Assembly: GCF_009905375.1 (NCBI RefSeq)
Contig: NC_133648.1
Location: forward strand, 309,644,565-309,708,564
Direction of reading: 5' to 3'
DNA: 64,000 nucleotides
Source: Apium graveolens
Taxonomy: Eukaryota; Streptophyta; Magnoliopsida; Apiales; Apiaceae
The stretch's first letter is position 1; every line of letters starts with the position of its first letter. Under the pieces are notes generated by a model, which was not told where the DNA came from, ran no database searches, and worked only from the letters and a program-made list of their open reading frames with translations. Of the stretch, positions 44,004 through 57,910 are shown piece after piece. A program made the position numbers and the translations under genes.

Positions 44004-47000
44004 TGGTTCTTCAAGACACATGACTTGTGATTCTACCCTGCTCACAGAGTTCAAGGAGAGCGTTGGCCCAAGTATTACTTTTGGAGATGACAGCAAGGGT
44101 TATACTGTGGGATATGGCTTGATTTCAAAGGACAGTGTCATCATTGAGGAGGTTGCCTTAGTGGATGGTCTCAAACACAATTTGTTGAGTATCAGCCAGC
44201 TTTGTGATAAAGGCAACTCAGTTACTTTCAACTCAGAAGCCTGTGTTGCGACTAACAAAAGAAGCAACAAAGTGGTTCTCACTGGTGTGAGAAAAAGAAA
44301 TGTGTACCTAGCTGATTTCAACTCATCTAATGCAGAATCTGTAACTTGTCTTCTCAGTAAAGCAAGTCAGGATGAAAGTTGGCTATGGCACAAGAAGCTA
44401 TCCCATTTAAACTTCAAGACCATGAATGAGCTAGTAAAGAAAGAACTGGTTAGAGGCATTCCTCTAGTGGAGTTTTCTAAAGATAGACTGTGTGATGCCT
44501 GCCAAAAAGGGAAGCAGATTAAAGCATCATTCAGGAAGAAACTTGATTCAACAACTGAAGAACCTTTGCAACTGCTACACATGGATTTATTTGACCAGTC
44601 AATGTGTTGTCCATCTCAAGGAAAAGATTTTGCCTAGTAATTGTAGATGATTTCTCAAAGTTCTCTTGGACATATTTCCTAAAGTCTAAAGATGAGGCTA
44701 GTGAAATCATCATCAATCACATAAGGCAAGTCAATAATCATCCTGATTTCAAAGTTAGAAGAATCAGGAGTGACAATGAAACTGAGTTCAAGAATTCTGT
44801 CATGAGAGCATTTTGTGAGGAAAATGGGATTCTGCATGAGTTTTTAGCAACAGGAACTCCACAACACAATGGAGTAGTGGAAAGGAAGAACAGATCACTT
44901 ATTGAAGTTGCCAGGACAATGCTTGAAGAATCTAAACTGCCAACATATTTCTGGGCTGAAGCTGTAAATACTGCATGCTACACTCAGAATATTTCCCTGG
45001 TTAATCGAGCAAGATGCATGACTCCCTATCAATTGTTCAAGAACAAGAAGCCAACTCTAAATTTTCTTCATGTCTTTGGCTGCAAATGCTATATTCTGAG
45101 AAATCAAACGGATCAAAATGGGAAGTTTGATGCTAAAGCAGATAAAGGAATTTTTGTTGGATATGATGTTGGTAAAGCATATAGAGTCTACAATCTAAGA
45201 ACCAACATCGTTGTGGAATCAATACATGTTGTGTTTGATGATAAAAAGATTGAAGGACTTCAAGATGGAGATTACCATGAGAGCCTCAAATTCGACAATG
45301 TGGAGATGGTTAGTGATGACAGTGATGATGAAAGTTATCAAGAAATAATATCAAAGGATAATGATGAAAAATCTACTACCAGTGAGGCACAAAATTCAAC
45401 ATCTGTCGAATTACAAAATGCTTCATCCGTCGGGAGACAATCTGCCTTATTCATCGGAAGGCAACCTGCTTCATCCGTCAGTACTCAAAATTCACCATCC
45501 GTCGGGTTATCAAAAGGAGCAGGAAGTCAGGATAGATCACCTATAGAAAGTTCCCCTTTCTCAAATCAAAGATCCACAAACTCAGGGGGAGTTTCTAACA
45601 ATCTAAACTCAATCTCACATCAAGACAATAATGAGGCCTCTTCATTTAGAGCTAATCTACCTCAACAAAGGAAATGGACAAAAGATCACCCATTTGAGCT
45701 CATAATTGGTGATGTTTCTTCTAGAGTTCAAACCAGGAGAGCAACTCAAGAAGAATGTCTATATAGCAGCTTTCTTTCCAAAGAAGAACCAAAGAAGGTA
45801 GAAGAAGCTTTGTTGGATCCTGATTGGATTTTAGCTATGCAAGAGGAGCTAAACCAATTTGAAAGGAATAATGTATGGAAGCTGGTGCCCAAGCCAAAAG
45901 GAAAGAATCCAATAGACACCAAATGGGTATTCAGAAACAAGATGGATGAAAATGGCATAGTAGTCAAGAACAAAGCAAGATTGGTTGCAAAGGGCTATTG
46001 TCAACAAGAAGGAATATATTTTAATGATATATTTGCTCCTGTTGCAAGACTTGAAGCCATCAGAATCTTCTTAGCCTATGCAGCCCATGTCAATTTCAAG
46101 GTCTATCAAATGGATGTCAAAAGTGCCTTTATGAATGGAGATTTGGAGGAGGAAGTCTATGTCAGTCAACCTCCTGGTTTTGAAGATCCAAATTTTCCAG
46201 AACATGTCTATTATCTTTTGAAAGCAATTTATGGATTGAAGCAAGCACCTAGAGCCTGGTATGACACTTTATCAAAGTTCCTTTTGGAAAATCACTTCAC
46301 AAGAGGTACTGTAGGTAAAAGTTTATTCTTTAGAAATATAAATGGCTCTAGTATACTTGTTCAAATCTATGTAGATGATATTATTTTTGGATCTACAGAT
46401 GAGAAACTTTGCAAAAAGTTTGCCAAATTGATGCAAAGTAAGTATGAAATGAGTATGATGGGAGAACTAACTTACTTTCTTGGTTTGCAAGTTAAGCAAG
46501 TTAGTGATGGAATATTCATTAGTCAAACTAAATATATTTTTGATCTTTTAAAGAAGTTTGATCTAATGGATTGCACATCTGGAAAAACTCCCATGGCTAC
46601 TGCAACTAAACTTGAATTAAACACTACTGAAAAGTCTGTGGATATTTCAAGTTATAGGGGCATGGTTGGCTCACTTCTGTACTTAACAGCTAGTATGCCA
46701 GATATAATGTTTACTACATGTTTATGTGCTAGATTTTAGGCTGATCCTAGAGAATCTCACTTAATAGCTATTAAGAGAATTTTCAGATATCTCAAGGGAA
46801 CACCAAAACTTGGCATTTGGTACCCTAAAGATTCTGGTTTTAATCTAACTGGTTATTCAGATGCCGATTATGCAGGTTGTAGAATTGATAGAAAAAGTAC
46901 AACAGGAACCTGTCATTTTCTAGGAAACAAGCTTTTGTCCTGGTTTAGTGAAAAGCAAAATTCAGTTTCTACTTTTACAGCTGAAGCTGAATATATTACT

Positions 47001-47327
47001 GCTGGCAGTTGCTGTGCACAGATTTTATGGATGAAAAATCAATTGCTAGACTATGGTTTGCAAGTTGAAAGGATTCCTATTTTCTGTGACAACACAAGTG
47101 CAATTGCCATCACTAAAAATCCAGTACAACATTCAAGGACAAAGTACATAGATATCAAGCACCACTTCATAAGGGAACATGTAATGAATGGTACTGTGGA
47201 ACTACATTTTGTTCCAAGTGAGAAGCAGCTTGCAGATATTTTCACCAAGGCACTGAATGAATCCACCTTTTCAAGGTTGGTAAGTGAGTTAGATATGCTT
47301 GATTATTCTTACATCTTTATGAGATAA
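43966..47327 (+). pseudogene. Copia pol: protease, integrase, reverse transcriptase, RNase H
   Basis: Pol overlaps the gag end in another frame and starts MQGNRKNLWYLDSGSSRHMT, with the protease DSG active site. Integrase: zinc part WLWHKKLSHLNF and CDACQKGKQ, then catalytic segments [18 protein letters not shown] and [13 protein letters not shown]. Reverse transcriptase: [31 protein letters not shown], and the active site [13 protein letters not shown]. RNase H: GYSDADYAGCRIDRKSTTGT, STFTAEAEYITA, NPVQHSRTKYIDIKHHFIRE. Defects are a one-base length change near 44590 (between zinc part and core) and an in-frame stop at 46737-46739. Between integrase and RT lies an 8-residue repeat ([12 protein letters not shown] units, 45390-45510). 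The catalytic residues I can check are intact. Confidence 0.94.
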
Positions 47328-47832
47328 TTTGCAAGTTGTAATGCAGCCAGAAATTTAATTATTTTTTCAGTCTTGGATGAAAGTTTGGCTAAGTCAAAAT
47401 TTACATCTCGACGGATGATCTTAATCCATCGAGTTTGATCATCCGTCGGTATACAATTTGCTAATAAAAATCAATTATTTTTCTGGAATATTTTATGATT
47501 CGACGGATAACTATTTATCCTCATCTATCGAATTGTCTTAATCTTAGCTGTTAATTCCATGAACATTATCCATCGAGTATACTTACAGTTTGTAAGCATA
47601 ACATGACAGATAATGGGTGGAATTTTTACAGTTTATTTTTAAACGGCTATTTTAGGCAATTTTCATTGGTTACTTTATTTTAATTTATTATTTTTAAAAG
47701 TTATTTTTTTTGAGATAGTATAAAAGCTTATTTCATTTCCATTGCTTTTCTTTTATCATTCTCAAATCAACTGCTCCAATTTCTCTCTTTCAAAGCACTT
47801 ACCCTCTCTCTTCAAGCTCTTATTCTCTAACA
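47328..47832 (+). promoter_or_regulatory. Pol-ORF3 spacer with alternative hairpins
   Basis: This 505-base non-coding spacer holds the element's motif in both orientations. CGACGGATGATC (47410-47421) and its exact complement GATCATCCGTCG (47438-47449) flank a third copy, ATCCATCGAG, that can pair instead with CTCGACGGAT. A second imperfect hairpin, ATTCGACGGATAA...TTATCC...TCGAAT, lies at 47497-47533. A further copy is near 47568. A TATA-like GTATAAAAGC at 47718 could give ORF3 its own promoter, but this is unproven. Confidence 0.6.
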
Positions 47833-50216
47833 ATGGCGCCCGTTGTCAAGATTATGTCTCAAACTGGGTTTATTTATGAGAAGAACAATTTCACTGCACT
47901 AGTAAACAAGGGTATTCAGCAATCTGGTGACTATCACAAGATGATGGACTTTGTGAAGAATTGCAAGCTTAGCTATGCCATGCTAGAATCACCCACAATC
48001 TTTTTTGAAGTTATTGAAGAGATGTGGACCACTGCTACAGACAACTCAACAGATAAGACAATCACACTCACCATTAAAGGTAAGGAATTCTGTATCAATA
48101 GTAATGTTATAAAAGCATGTTTCAAGATTCCTGATAACACTGTGACCTCACCACACACTGACACTGACATAATCAATATGCTTAATTCCATGAACTATGC
48201 TCTTTCTACTTCTAAGTGACATTAGGAGATTGGGCCTTAGGAAAGAATGAAGTTTTATGTGTGATGTAGTGACCAAGGTCTTTTGTGGTAAAGTCAGTAA
48301 TTTTGATTCAGTCAATATATCTATGCTTAACATGCTCTACATGCTAGTTACAGATAGGTTCTATAATTTTAGTGACCTTGTTTTATTTGAGTTAGGATTC
48401 AAACTAGGAGAGTTAAATAAGAGAGGTAAGAATGTGTATTATGCTAGATTCTTTATGATGTTAGCTAACCACCTCTCTGAGGGAATTGTGCTTGAGAACC
48501 CTAACAACAAATTAGATTGTTGGGTTCAAGAGAGAAGGATGATTGCAGATTTGAACAGGGCCAATCATCAGAAGGGAGTGCCACTGTTCTATTTTCCTGC
48601 AATGGAAGCACCTCAGGTAAGTGAGGTAAGTTCATCTTTCCCTGCTATTCCAACCTCACAACTTTCTTTGTGTTCCAGTGTAGCTATGGCAACTGTGTCA
48701 ATGACCCAACAGTTGCCTACCCAAGCTACCAAACCAGCAAAAATTTCTAAATCCAAATCAAAGAAAGCCCCCCTGGTATCTCTCAAAAGATGCCAGTTGT
48801 AAAATTCACCAAAACTAAAGAGGGGAGTGTGCAGGTGGGTAAGACAGGTAACGGAAGGGGTGAACATAAAAGAAACCCTAAGGATAAGGATGGAGAGTTG
48901 AGTGGTTCCCAGCCTAGCCACATTGCTGTTTCCCAACAAACTGCAATGCTTAAAAAGGATAAAAGCTCATTTCTAGCTACATCCTCCCAAAAGGATGTAG
49001 TTACTAAACAAAGCTCTCAACCAAGAGCACATGCCAAGAGGGTTAGGGACACAAGCTCACCCCAAACTTATGCCAGAAAGAAGAAATCTAAAACCCTTGG
49101 GGATGCACAGGGTACACATACTGTGCAAACTGGTGCTAAAGACACAGTCACTACACCTTCACAAATTCAGTTTGATGTGGCTCCAATAAATGTGGAGTCA
49201 CAACCAAAATCTCTAGTAATAGAAGCACCTCAAACACCAAACTCATCCACAAACTCTCTGGATGTGGATATGATAAACACATCAATTCCTGATTCCCCTT
49301 CTTTAACTTTGTTGGGGAAGCCAAAATCTAGAGCAAGTGAGCATCATCTTTCAGATGATTTGTTGGCTCACTTGCCAATTATTTCAGGAACTGTTGAATC
49401 ATCTGTTCCCAAAATATCCTCAATCAGCACAGAGTCCATAATAGTTTCCATTCCTAGTTCATTTATTTCTACTCTCTCGACAGATATTGCTCATCCGTCG
49501 AATAGTGATTGTATCCCGACGGATAAGCTTAACAACAGTTATCCGTCGAATAGCAAAACCACTCACCCGATGGATATCACTCATCCGTCGAGTGTCTCTG
49601 CACCACTTCAAACTTCATTTATTTCAAGTGCAGAAAAATTAGTGGTTGTACAGTCACTATTAGGATTGAGAGAGAAGAGTGTTATGAGTGAGAGTCTGGG
49701 TTGCTCCCAGGAAAAAGGAGAGGAAATGAGTGAAATTATGCAATCCATTTCTTCAGGATTGACAAAAGAGAGTGAGAGGGGTCCCACCTTAGATGGTGAA
49801 GGTGAGGGTGTGAGGGTGGGGAGCCAGGGTGAGACCCTGATGCAACAAAAGAGAGAAAACAAGAGAAATGCAGGTACTGGAGCTATAAGGATGAATGTCA
49901 TTGCTAGTGAGTCAATGAATGTCCAGGATGCAGACAGGGAGGGACTATCTCAGCAACCTCAAGCTGTTATAGATTCCACCTCCCTTGATGCTGAGGCATT
50001 TACTCACCCTGTTCCAGCTTATTAACTTCTAGATGAACAGGGCAATGACAATACAGAAAGGATGCTCAATCTGGTGCATACCACACAGTCTATGCTAAGA
50101 GCTAAGGATGCTACCATAACTTTGCCCTCTATAGCTGGTGATGTGGATTATGAGACTTGTGGTTCAGCTGATTTCTTTAGTAATGAAAGTGGAGATAGTG
50201 AAGATGAAGCAATGGA
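47833..50216 (+). pseudogene. Copia third ORF, N-terminal half
   Basis: The ORF starts MAPVVKIMSQTGFIYEKNNF in a favourable AACAATGGC context. The N-terminal part of about 260 residues is well structured in appearance (VTLTIKGKEFCI-like TLTIKGKEFCINSNVIKACF, LNMLYMLVTDRFYNFSDLVL, NKLDCWVQERRMIADLNRAN). Similar sequences are common next to plant Copia pol genes and are annotated only as transposon protein. After it comes a long Ser/Thr/Pro/Lys-rich region (48620-50020) with basic patches such as AKRVRDTSSPQ and ARKKKSK. Frame changes lie near 48210 and 48780, and a stop at 50023-50025. The nested element splits it at codons for EAMD; the reading resumes at 58604. The role is unknown; env-like functions have been proposed for such ORFs, but I see no signal peptide or membrane segment. 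Confidence 0.82.
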
Positions 50217-53200
50217 TGTAACGCCCCCAAATCCGGGGTCAGGATATTTGGTCGTCACTATAAAACCTCAATCCAATTAACCTGTTTAAACAATATAAAA
50301 ATGCCAGCGGAAGATATTTATCATCTATGACCCCAAACTAATCCAAGATCTTTTAATGTTACAGTTCTAGAAACAAGATATCCAAATTCCACAAATAAAT
50401 TTTCACTTTCTTTTAAAACTCTTTTTAATAAATCTCAATCTCAAAACTAAACCCACTAGTATAACTTCGAAGAGAAGTATACTAGGCCTAACTATAAAAT
50501 AACACAATTATAATATAATATAATATAAACAACTTTACACAGTAAAACTTACACTAGCCCGCAAACCTTGGACCAACCACCTTCCAAAAGCTTCTTATTT
50601 GCTTCCTTGAACTACGCAACTAAATAGCGCAAGCTAATCCTCACTGGAGGTTAAATTTGAAAACAGGCAAGTATGAGCGAAAGAAATGCTCAGTAAGATC
50701 ATTATAGCGAATATAGGGTCGTTTTGATATAAAACCAACATCTGCATTAGAGCAGAACATTTAAAACCATAATTGTTGAATCATAAAATTTTAGTTGAGG
50801 AACCCCAGAATTGGTTCCTTAATAGTATTCAAAATCATTTTGACAATTTTGAGCGAAATGCTTCAGCAATACTTTGAATCTTGACGAGAATAAAACTCGT
50901 AAAACAGTGTTTATGGAAATATCGTAAACAATAATAACAAGAAATAATGATTTTGGATTGAATCATAAACTTTACTCAAAACCGAACTCTTCAAATTAAT
51001 ACTTATTTTACTGTCATATCAAATTAGATATTAATACGAACTTTGATGCTCATAACACCAATATTGAAGTCAACGTCAATCATCTATACTAATACCACCT
51101 TTGATATTTAACAACAACGTAAGTATCAGCATAAATCAGAATATGAATCAAAACTGCATATTTCCATTATTCCAAAATAGAAACAGTTGATAAATCATTT
51201 ATTCTATGAATATCAAAAATGATTTGATAATTTAGATTGAGATCATCCTCCGACGGACGTACAACGAGTACTTAAACAAAAGGCAATATACCTGCCTGTG
51301 GCAAAAATTGTGTCATAATATTCCATATGGCACTTAGAAATAGCCCTCCGCTGGACCGTCCGACCCGGTCACTTACGCAATTATGAACCAATCTTAAAAC
51401 CTTTTATTGAAATGGGGTCATAATAATCGACACCCAAAATAATTTATTTCCCCCAATTCTTGGGTAGGAATATTCGCAACCAAATCACTTTTCTTAAAAT
51501 CCAAAACATTTATAAATCTGAAAATTGGATAAGTAAAATTACTTGCCTATTCTGAACATAGAATAGCATATGAGTATTTTCATAAACAGAATTATTTAAT
51601 TCAACGATATGTAAAACATTTATTGATTCTAAACCGAGAATAGAAAAAGCAATACTTGCAAGATAAAATTTAAAATAAATATCACTTGAACAGTAAGTGA
51701 TGATAGGGATACTTGCCTTTGGGTTTTTAGTAGTTAGTCACACTCACAAAGACGCATCTATTCTGACATTCTGCCTCAAAACATCACCGTCCTTCTTTTT
51801 AACACTTTACTGATATGCTGCTCCTGCCATTGCTAGAAGCCAGTTACCCAATACCATTCCATCTTATTCTTTATCCAACGTCTTGTCCTGATCAACTCGA
51901 ATGATCCGTATCTATAATAAAAATATATAACTTTAATCACCTAGACGACAACCACTCGACAAACTGCACATCAAAAGCCTATCGTCTACCCATCCGATAG
52001 CCCACACATAAATAAGACAGCCAAACATAGGACTCTTGACCCATGTACGCACATAATTCACTTAACATATAAACACATAACTCACGTATCATATAATTCT
52101 TATAACACATGCCTCGGTTCGTCAAACGGTTCAACTCAGTATGTTTAAAACGGAAATCGAGTGAAAAATACGTATTTCAGATAAATAAGAGACTCAAAAT
52201 AATTTGTAAAACAAGCAACCTTTCGAAACAAAAAGGATTTGGGTCTGGAAAAGGTTTTTATTGAAAGCGGAATATTTTTCTGAGCCTGGAGGCGTTCTTT
52301 TCGTATTAAACGGACGAACAGTTGATTTATATGAATTTTTGAACATTTTTCAGAAAAAAAAAAATTAGACTCCGAATCATTTTATAATTAAATAATAGGG
52401 CTTGAACACCCGAAAATAATTTTACAAAAATTATCGACCCTGGAAAATAATTTAAATTAATATTTTAAAACTCGAAACTATTTTTCGGAATTTTTGAATC
52501 AATTTTAAATAATTAAATCTAATTAAATAATTAATTAAAATTAATTAATAACTAATTAAATTAATTAATCAATTATTATTTAAATTATTTGACTAATTAA
52601 ATAATTAATTATCAACTAAAATTAATTAACTAAATAATTTGGATTTCTTTTTGAATTAAAATAATGGTTTCTAAATAAAAAAAAATGAATTTTGTAAATA
52701 AGAAAAAGAATTTTAAATAGATTTTAAAAAAGAAAAATGGAAAAAGAGGTTTTTATAACTTAACAACCGGGTCTGAGGATTAAAAGAAACGGGTGGGTAA
52801 CCGGGTCGGGACGACCCGCCGGTTTCTGGGACGTACCTAGTTTCCGGTGGCAGTCGCCGCACTCCGGCGACCTCTAAACACCAACAAAACAACTCCCTCG
52901 TCCTCGTTTCTCGGCTGGGTTTCGTTCTATTTGAACTCAGAAGCTCTGAAAAAAACGACGACAACAGACGATGCCTAACGCATCGATTCCGGCGTTTTCA
53001 CCATTAAAACCGGCGAGGTTCGAGCGGTTTCGGGCGACTCGAAATCAAAAGCTAAAATACAAACAAGTTACATGTATCGATGTAAAGGGAACGATCTACA
53101 CCTCTGAAACCTTCAATTCCACCCAGAATCAAAGAAAATAAAATACCCTATTGAATCAAGAACATTCAACTATTAGAACCCTAGCTAATTTTATTTTTTC

Positions 53201-53504
53201 CAGAATCAAATCCATTTTTCTACATGATTCAAACCTCAAAATCTGACATATTATATACCAAAATGATCAGAAAATTATTCTCTACACTATTATGCCATCA
53301 AATCATATCAACAACATCAAGAACAAAAATTCATAATTTAATCCTTAATAAATTCGAATTAAAATAATTAAACAGAAAATTACCTGATGTTTCTGGGTTG
53401 AAATTGATGATTGATTCAGAAAGAAGATTTTGAGAGCTTCATTTTGATATGATGGATGCCCGAATCGGAGTTCGATAACGCCTTCGTTTGTACGATTGAT
53501 TCTC
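50217..53504 (-). repeat. 3' LTR of the nested element, lacking U3
   Basis: It aligns with 54639-57815 and stops at GATTGATTCTC near 53504. About 780 bases at the U3 side, including the TATA box, are missing. It has about 75 extra bases at 53048-53125 relative to the other LTR. The stem-loop found at 55684 in the sister LTR is absent; the sequence there is unrelated. Confidence 0.88.
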
Positions 53505-54638
53505 GAATAAATCTTGTATTTCTTGTATAATAAAACTTTTACAGAAGCTTAGCTGTGCACCACTGTTCCATTCACACCTCTTGATCAATTCTTCAATAGA
53601 ATTTCTTTTATCGATTGCGAGAAAAAGAATAGAGAGAAAGATAGAGAAAAGAAAAGAAAGAGAGATAGAGAGAGAGAGAGAGAGAAATAAAGAAATAGAT
53701 TGACTTCGTTATATGCCACTGATATTCTAACCGCATCGCAGTCCACTGTTGCTCTTGGTAATCCTATCATATAACCCTGCTTTGACTTGACCAGGATAAC
53801 TTAGCTTAACTTGATTGGCATACCTTCGAATATTTGGAATGATAAAATCATGGAATTTCAAAAAGAACATAATTTGATATCATAACGAAACCAAAATCTG
53901 AATTTGAGAAAAAGTATTGTTGAAATAAGAGAATAACTGAGAGATCAATATGATCAAACGAACTTGGTATTGCGTGCCCAAATTAAGACACTATTAAAGG
54001 TTGTTAACCTTCTTGTAGTCACAACACACACAAGTGATGGTGTCCCATCCAACTCCTATCACACAGACAGGTATATCTTGTGTCCCCTATAGTTAGGGTT
54101 GTTCATCTCAGTTAGAATAAAAGAATATCAAAGGAATTCCAAAATTAAATGAATAAAACTGAAAAGATTTCAAAGCTGATATTTTTTAAGGAAATAAAAT
54201 CCAGAGAGCAAAATTCTGGCACAAAATGAATAAACGGGTGTTAGGGAATATATCTTCTAACTGATATTTCTTTTTGAGAGAAGTAAAAAGAATTTATAGA
54301 AAGAGAAGGTATTGCCAAAGTCTTAATACTTATCTTCTATTTGAACTCTTTTGTTGACTCATCATCTGACTCTTGACACTTCTTCATGTTCCAAGGACAC
54401 GGATAATCTTCATCATCGTCAAATTATAGTAGCCTCAGAAGATTCCACCATAGAAGTTTACAGCTTCCCGGAGTCCCATCCAGCTGAATACAACCATCTC
54501 GAACGAATGCACATATCTTAACTTACTCGTTGGTACTATATCCAATAGTCCAACAGGAACTCAATATGAGCTCAAACGTCCTCACATAGCTATACACACT
54601 CCTACACACTCTCGTTTCTAGTTACTATATACCAACCT
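53505..54638 (-). other. Internal segment of the nested element
   Basis: This 1.13 kb has no coding similarity. It has a GA microsatellite-like tract (53635-53690). The minus strand directly after the 5' LTR reads GGTTGGTATATAGTAACTAG, which keeps TGGTAT of the usual initiator-tRNA primer site but not the rest. It is either a degenerate leader or a foreign filler. Confidence 0.55.
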
Positions 54639-55683
54639 GTAACGCCCCCAAATCCGGGGTCAGAGGATTTGGTCGTCACTATAAAACCTCAATCCAAATT
54701 AACCTGTTTAATCAATATACAAATGCCAGCGGAAGATAATTATCATCTATGACCCCAAACTAATCTAAGATCTTTTAATGTTACAGTTCTAGATACAAGA
54801 TATCCAAATTCCACAAATAAATTTTCACTTTCTTTTAAAACTCTTTTTAATAAATCTCAATCTCAAAACTAAACCCACTAGTATAACTTCAAAGAGAAGT
54901 ATACTAGGCCCAACTATAAAATAACACAATTATAATATAATATAATATAAACAACTTTACACAATAAAACTTACACTAGCTAGCAAACCCTGGACCAACC
55001 ACCTTCCAAAAGTTTCTTCTTTGCTTCCTTGAACTACGCAGCTAAACAGCGCAAGCTAATCATCACTGGAGGTTAAATTTGAAAACAGGCAAGTATGAGC
55101 GAAAGAAATGCTCAGCAAGATCATTATAGCGAATATAAGGTCATTTTGATATAAAACCGACATCTGCATTAGAGCAGAACATTTAAAACCATAATGGCTG
55201 AATCATAAAATTTTAGTTAAGGAACCCCAGAATTGGTTCCTTGATTGTATTCAAAATCATTTTGATATTTTTGAGCGAAATGTTTCAGCAATACTTTCAA
55301 TCTTGACGAAAATAAAACTCATAAAACAGTGTTTACGGAAATATCGTAAACAATAATAACAAGAAATAATGATTATGGATTGAATCATACACTTTACTCA
55401 AAACCTAACTCTTCAAATTAATACTTATTTTGCTGTCATATCAAATTAGATATCAATACGAACTTTGATGCTCACAACACCCATACTGAAGTCAACGTCA
55501 ATCATCTATACTAATACCACCGTTGATATTTAACAACAACGTAAGTATCAGCATAAATCAGAATCTGAATCAAAACTGCATTTTTCCATTATTCCAAAAC
55601 AAAAACAGTTGTTAAATCATTTATTCTATGAATATAAAAAATGATATGATAATTTAGATTGAGATCATCCTCCGACGGACGTA

Positions 55684-55713
55684 CTATCACATGCTGAACA
55701 GCCCGTGTGATAG
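55684..55713 (-). other. Conserved stem-loop, nested-LTR version
   Basis: CTATCACA pairs with TGTGATAG over eight pairs around TGCTGAACAGCCCG. The loop keeps TGA-CAGCC-CG of the other versions, while the stem sequence is entirely different from that of the solo LTR at the same LTR position. Confidence 0.68.
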
Positions 55714-57910
55714 CATAAGGTCATGATCAGCCCTTTGCTGGACCGTCCATCCCGGTCACTTACGCAATTATGATCTAATCTTAAAACCTTTTATTGAAAT
55801 GGGGTCATAATAATCGAAACCCGAAATAATTTAATTCCCCCAATTCTTGGGTAGGAATATTCGCAACCAAATCACTTTTCTCAAAATCCAAAACATTTAT
55901 AAATCCGAAAATTGGATAAGTAAAATCACTTGCCTATTCTGAACATAGAATAACATATGAGTATTTGCATAAACAGAATTATTTAATTCAACGATATGTA
56001 AAACATTTATCGATTCTAAACCGAGAATAGGAAAAGCAATACTTGTATGATAAAATTTAAAATAAATATCACTTGAACAATAAGTGATGATAGGGATAGT
56101 TGCCTTTGGGTTTTTAGTAGTTAGTCACACTCGCAAAGACGCATCTATTCTGACATTCTGCTTCAAAACATCACCGTCCTTCTTTTCAACACTTTACTAA
56201 TTTGCTGCTCCTGGGATTGCTAGAAGCCAGTTATCCATTATAATTCCATCTTATTCTTTATCCAACGTCTTGTCCTGATCAACTCGAATGATCTGTATCT
56301 ACAATTAAAATATATAACTTTAATCACCTAGACGATAACCGCTCGACGAACTGCGTGTCAAAAACCTATCGTCTACCCATCTGATAGCCCACACATAAAT
56401 AAAACAGTCAAACACAGGACTCTTGACCCACGTACGCACATAATTCACATAACATATAAACACATAACTCACGTATGACATAATTCATATAACACATGCC
56501 TCGGTTCGTCAAACGGTTCGACTCGGTATGTTTTAAACGGAAATCGGGTGAAAAATACATATTTTAGATAAATAAGAGACTCGGAATGATTCGTAAAACA
56601 AGCGACCTTTCAAAACAAAAAGGATTTGGGTCTCGAAAATATTTTTATTGAAAGCGGAATATTTTTCTGAGTCTGGAGGCGTTCGTTTCGTATTAAACGG
56701 ACGAACAGTTGATTTATTATGAATTTTTGAACATTTTTCAGAATAAACAAAATTGGACTCCGAATCATTTTATAATTAAATAATAGGGCATGAACACCCG
56801 AAAATAATTTTACAAAAATTATCGACCCTGGAAAATAATTTAAAATAATATTTTAAAACTCGAAACTATTTTTCGGAATTTTTGAATCAATTTTAAATAA
56901 TTAAATCTTATTAAATAATCAATTAAAATTAATTAATAACTAATTAAATTAATTAATCAATTATTATTTAAATTAATTGACTAATTAAATAATTAATTAT
57001 CAACTAAAATTAATTAACTAAATAATTTGGATTTATTTTTGAATTAAAATAATGATTTTCAAAATAAAAAAAATGAATTTTGTAAATAAGAAAAAGAATT
57101 TTAAATAGATTTTAAAAAAGAAAAATGCAAAAACAGGTTTTTATAACTTAACACCCGGGTCTGAGGATTAAAACCGGGTTTTGATTAAAAGAAATGGGTC
57201 GGTAACCGGGTCAGGACGACCCGCCGGTTTCTGGGTCGAACCCAGTTTCCGGTGGCAGTCGCCGGACTCCGACGACCTCTAAACACCATCAAAACAACTC
57301 CCTCGTCCTCGTTTCTCGGCTGGGTTGCATTCTATTTGAACTCAGAAGCCCAGAAACAAAAACGACGACAACAGACGATGCCTAACGCATCGATTCTGGC
57401 GTTTTCACCTTTAAAACCGGCGAGGTTCGAGCGGTTTCCGGCGACTCGAAATCATAAAATACCCCAATTGAATCAAGAACATTAAACTATTACAACCCTA
57501 ATTTTATTTTTTCCAGAATCAAATTTATTTTATAACATGATGCAAACCTCAAAATCTGACATATCATATACCAAAATGATCAGAAAATTATTCTCTACAC
57601 TATTATACCATGAAATCATATCAACAACATCAAGAACAAAAATTCATAATTTAATCCTTAATAAATTCGAATTAAAATAATTAAACAGACAATTACCTGA
57701 TATTTCTAGATTGAAATTGATGATTGATTCAGAAAGAAGATTTCGAGAGCTTCGTTTTGATATGCTGCACGCCTGAATCGGAGTTCGATAACGCCTTCGT
57801 TTGTACGATTGATTCTCAGGAACGTATCGGTTTTCTAGGGTTTTCTCTGTATTTACGGTATTTTAACTGGTTGCAAATGAATAAAAGGAATAAATGAAAT
57901 AAGAAATAGG

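Noticed and set aside
47718..47727. TATA-like GTATAAAAGC as a separate ORF3 promoter
   Set aside because: It is kept only as a possibility in the spacer entry; AT-rich sequence gives such strings by chance and no supporting start signal is visible.
49608..49901. Hydrophobic minus-strand ORF in ORF3 as an envelope-like protein
   Set aside because: It is the complement of a Ser/Glu-rich coding segment, which automatically looks hydrophobic in antisense.
53635..53690. GA tract as a polypurine tract of the nested element
   Set aside because: It lies about 130 bases from the LTR junction and is a simple microsatellite, and the adjoining LTR lacks its U3 start, so the true tract cannot be placed.
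57252..57485. 77-codon plus-strand ORF (MAVAGLRRPLNTIKTTPSSS) as a gene
   Set aside because: It lies antisense in an LTR leader region, and the homologous part of the other LTR (52860 on) does not keep the frame.
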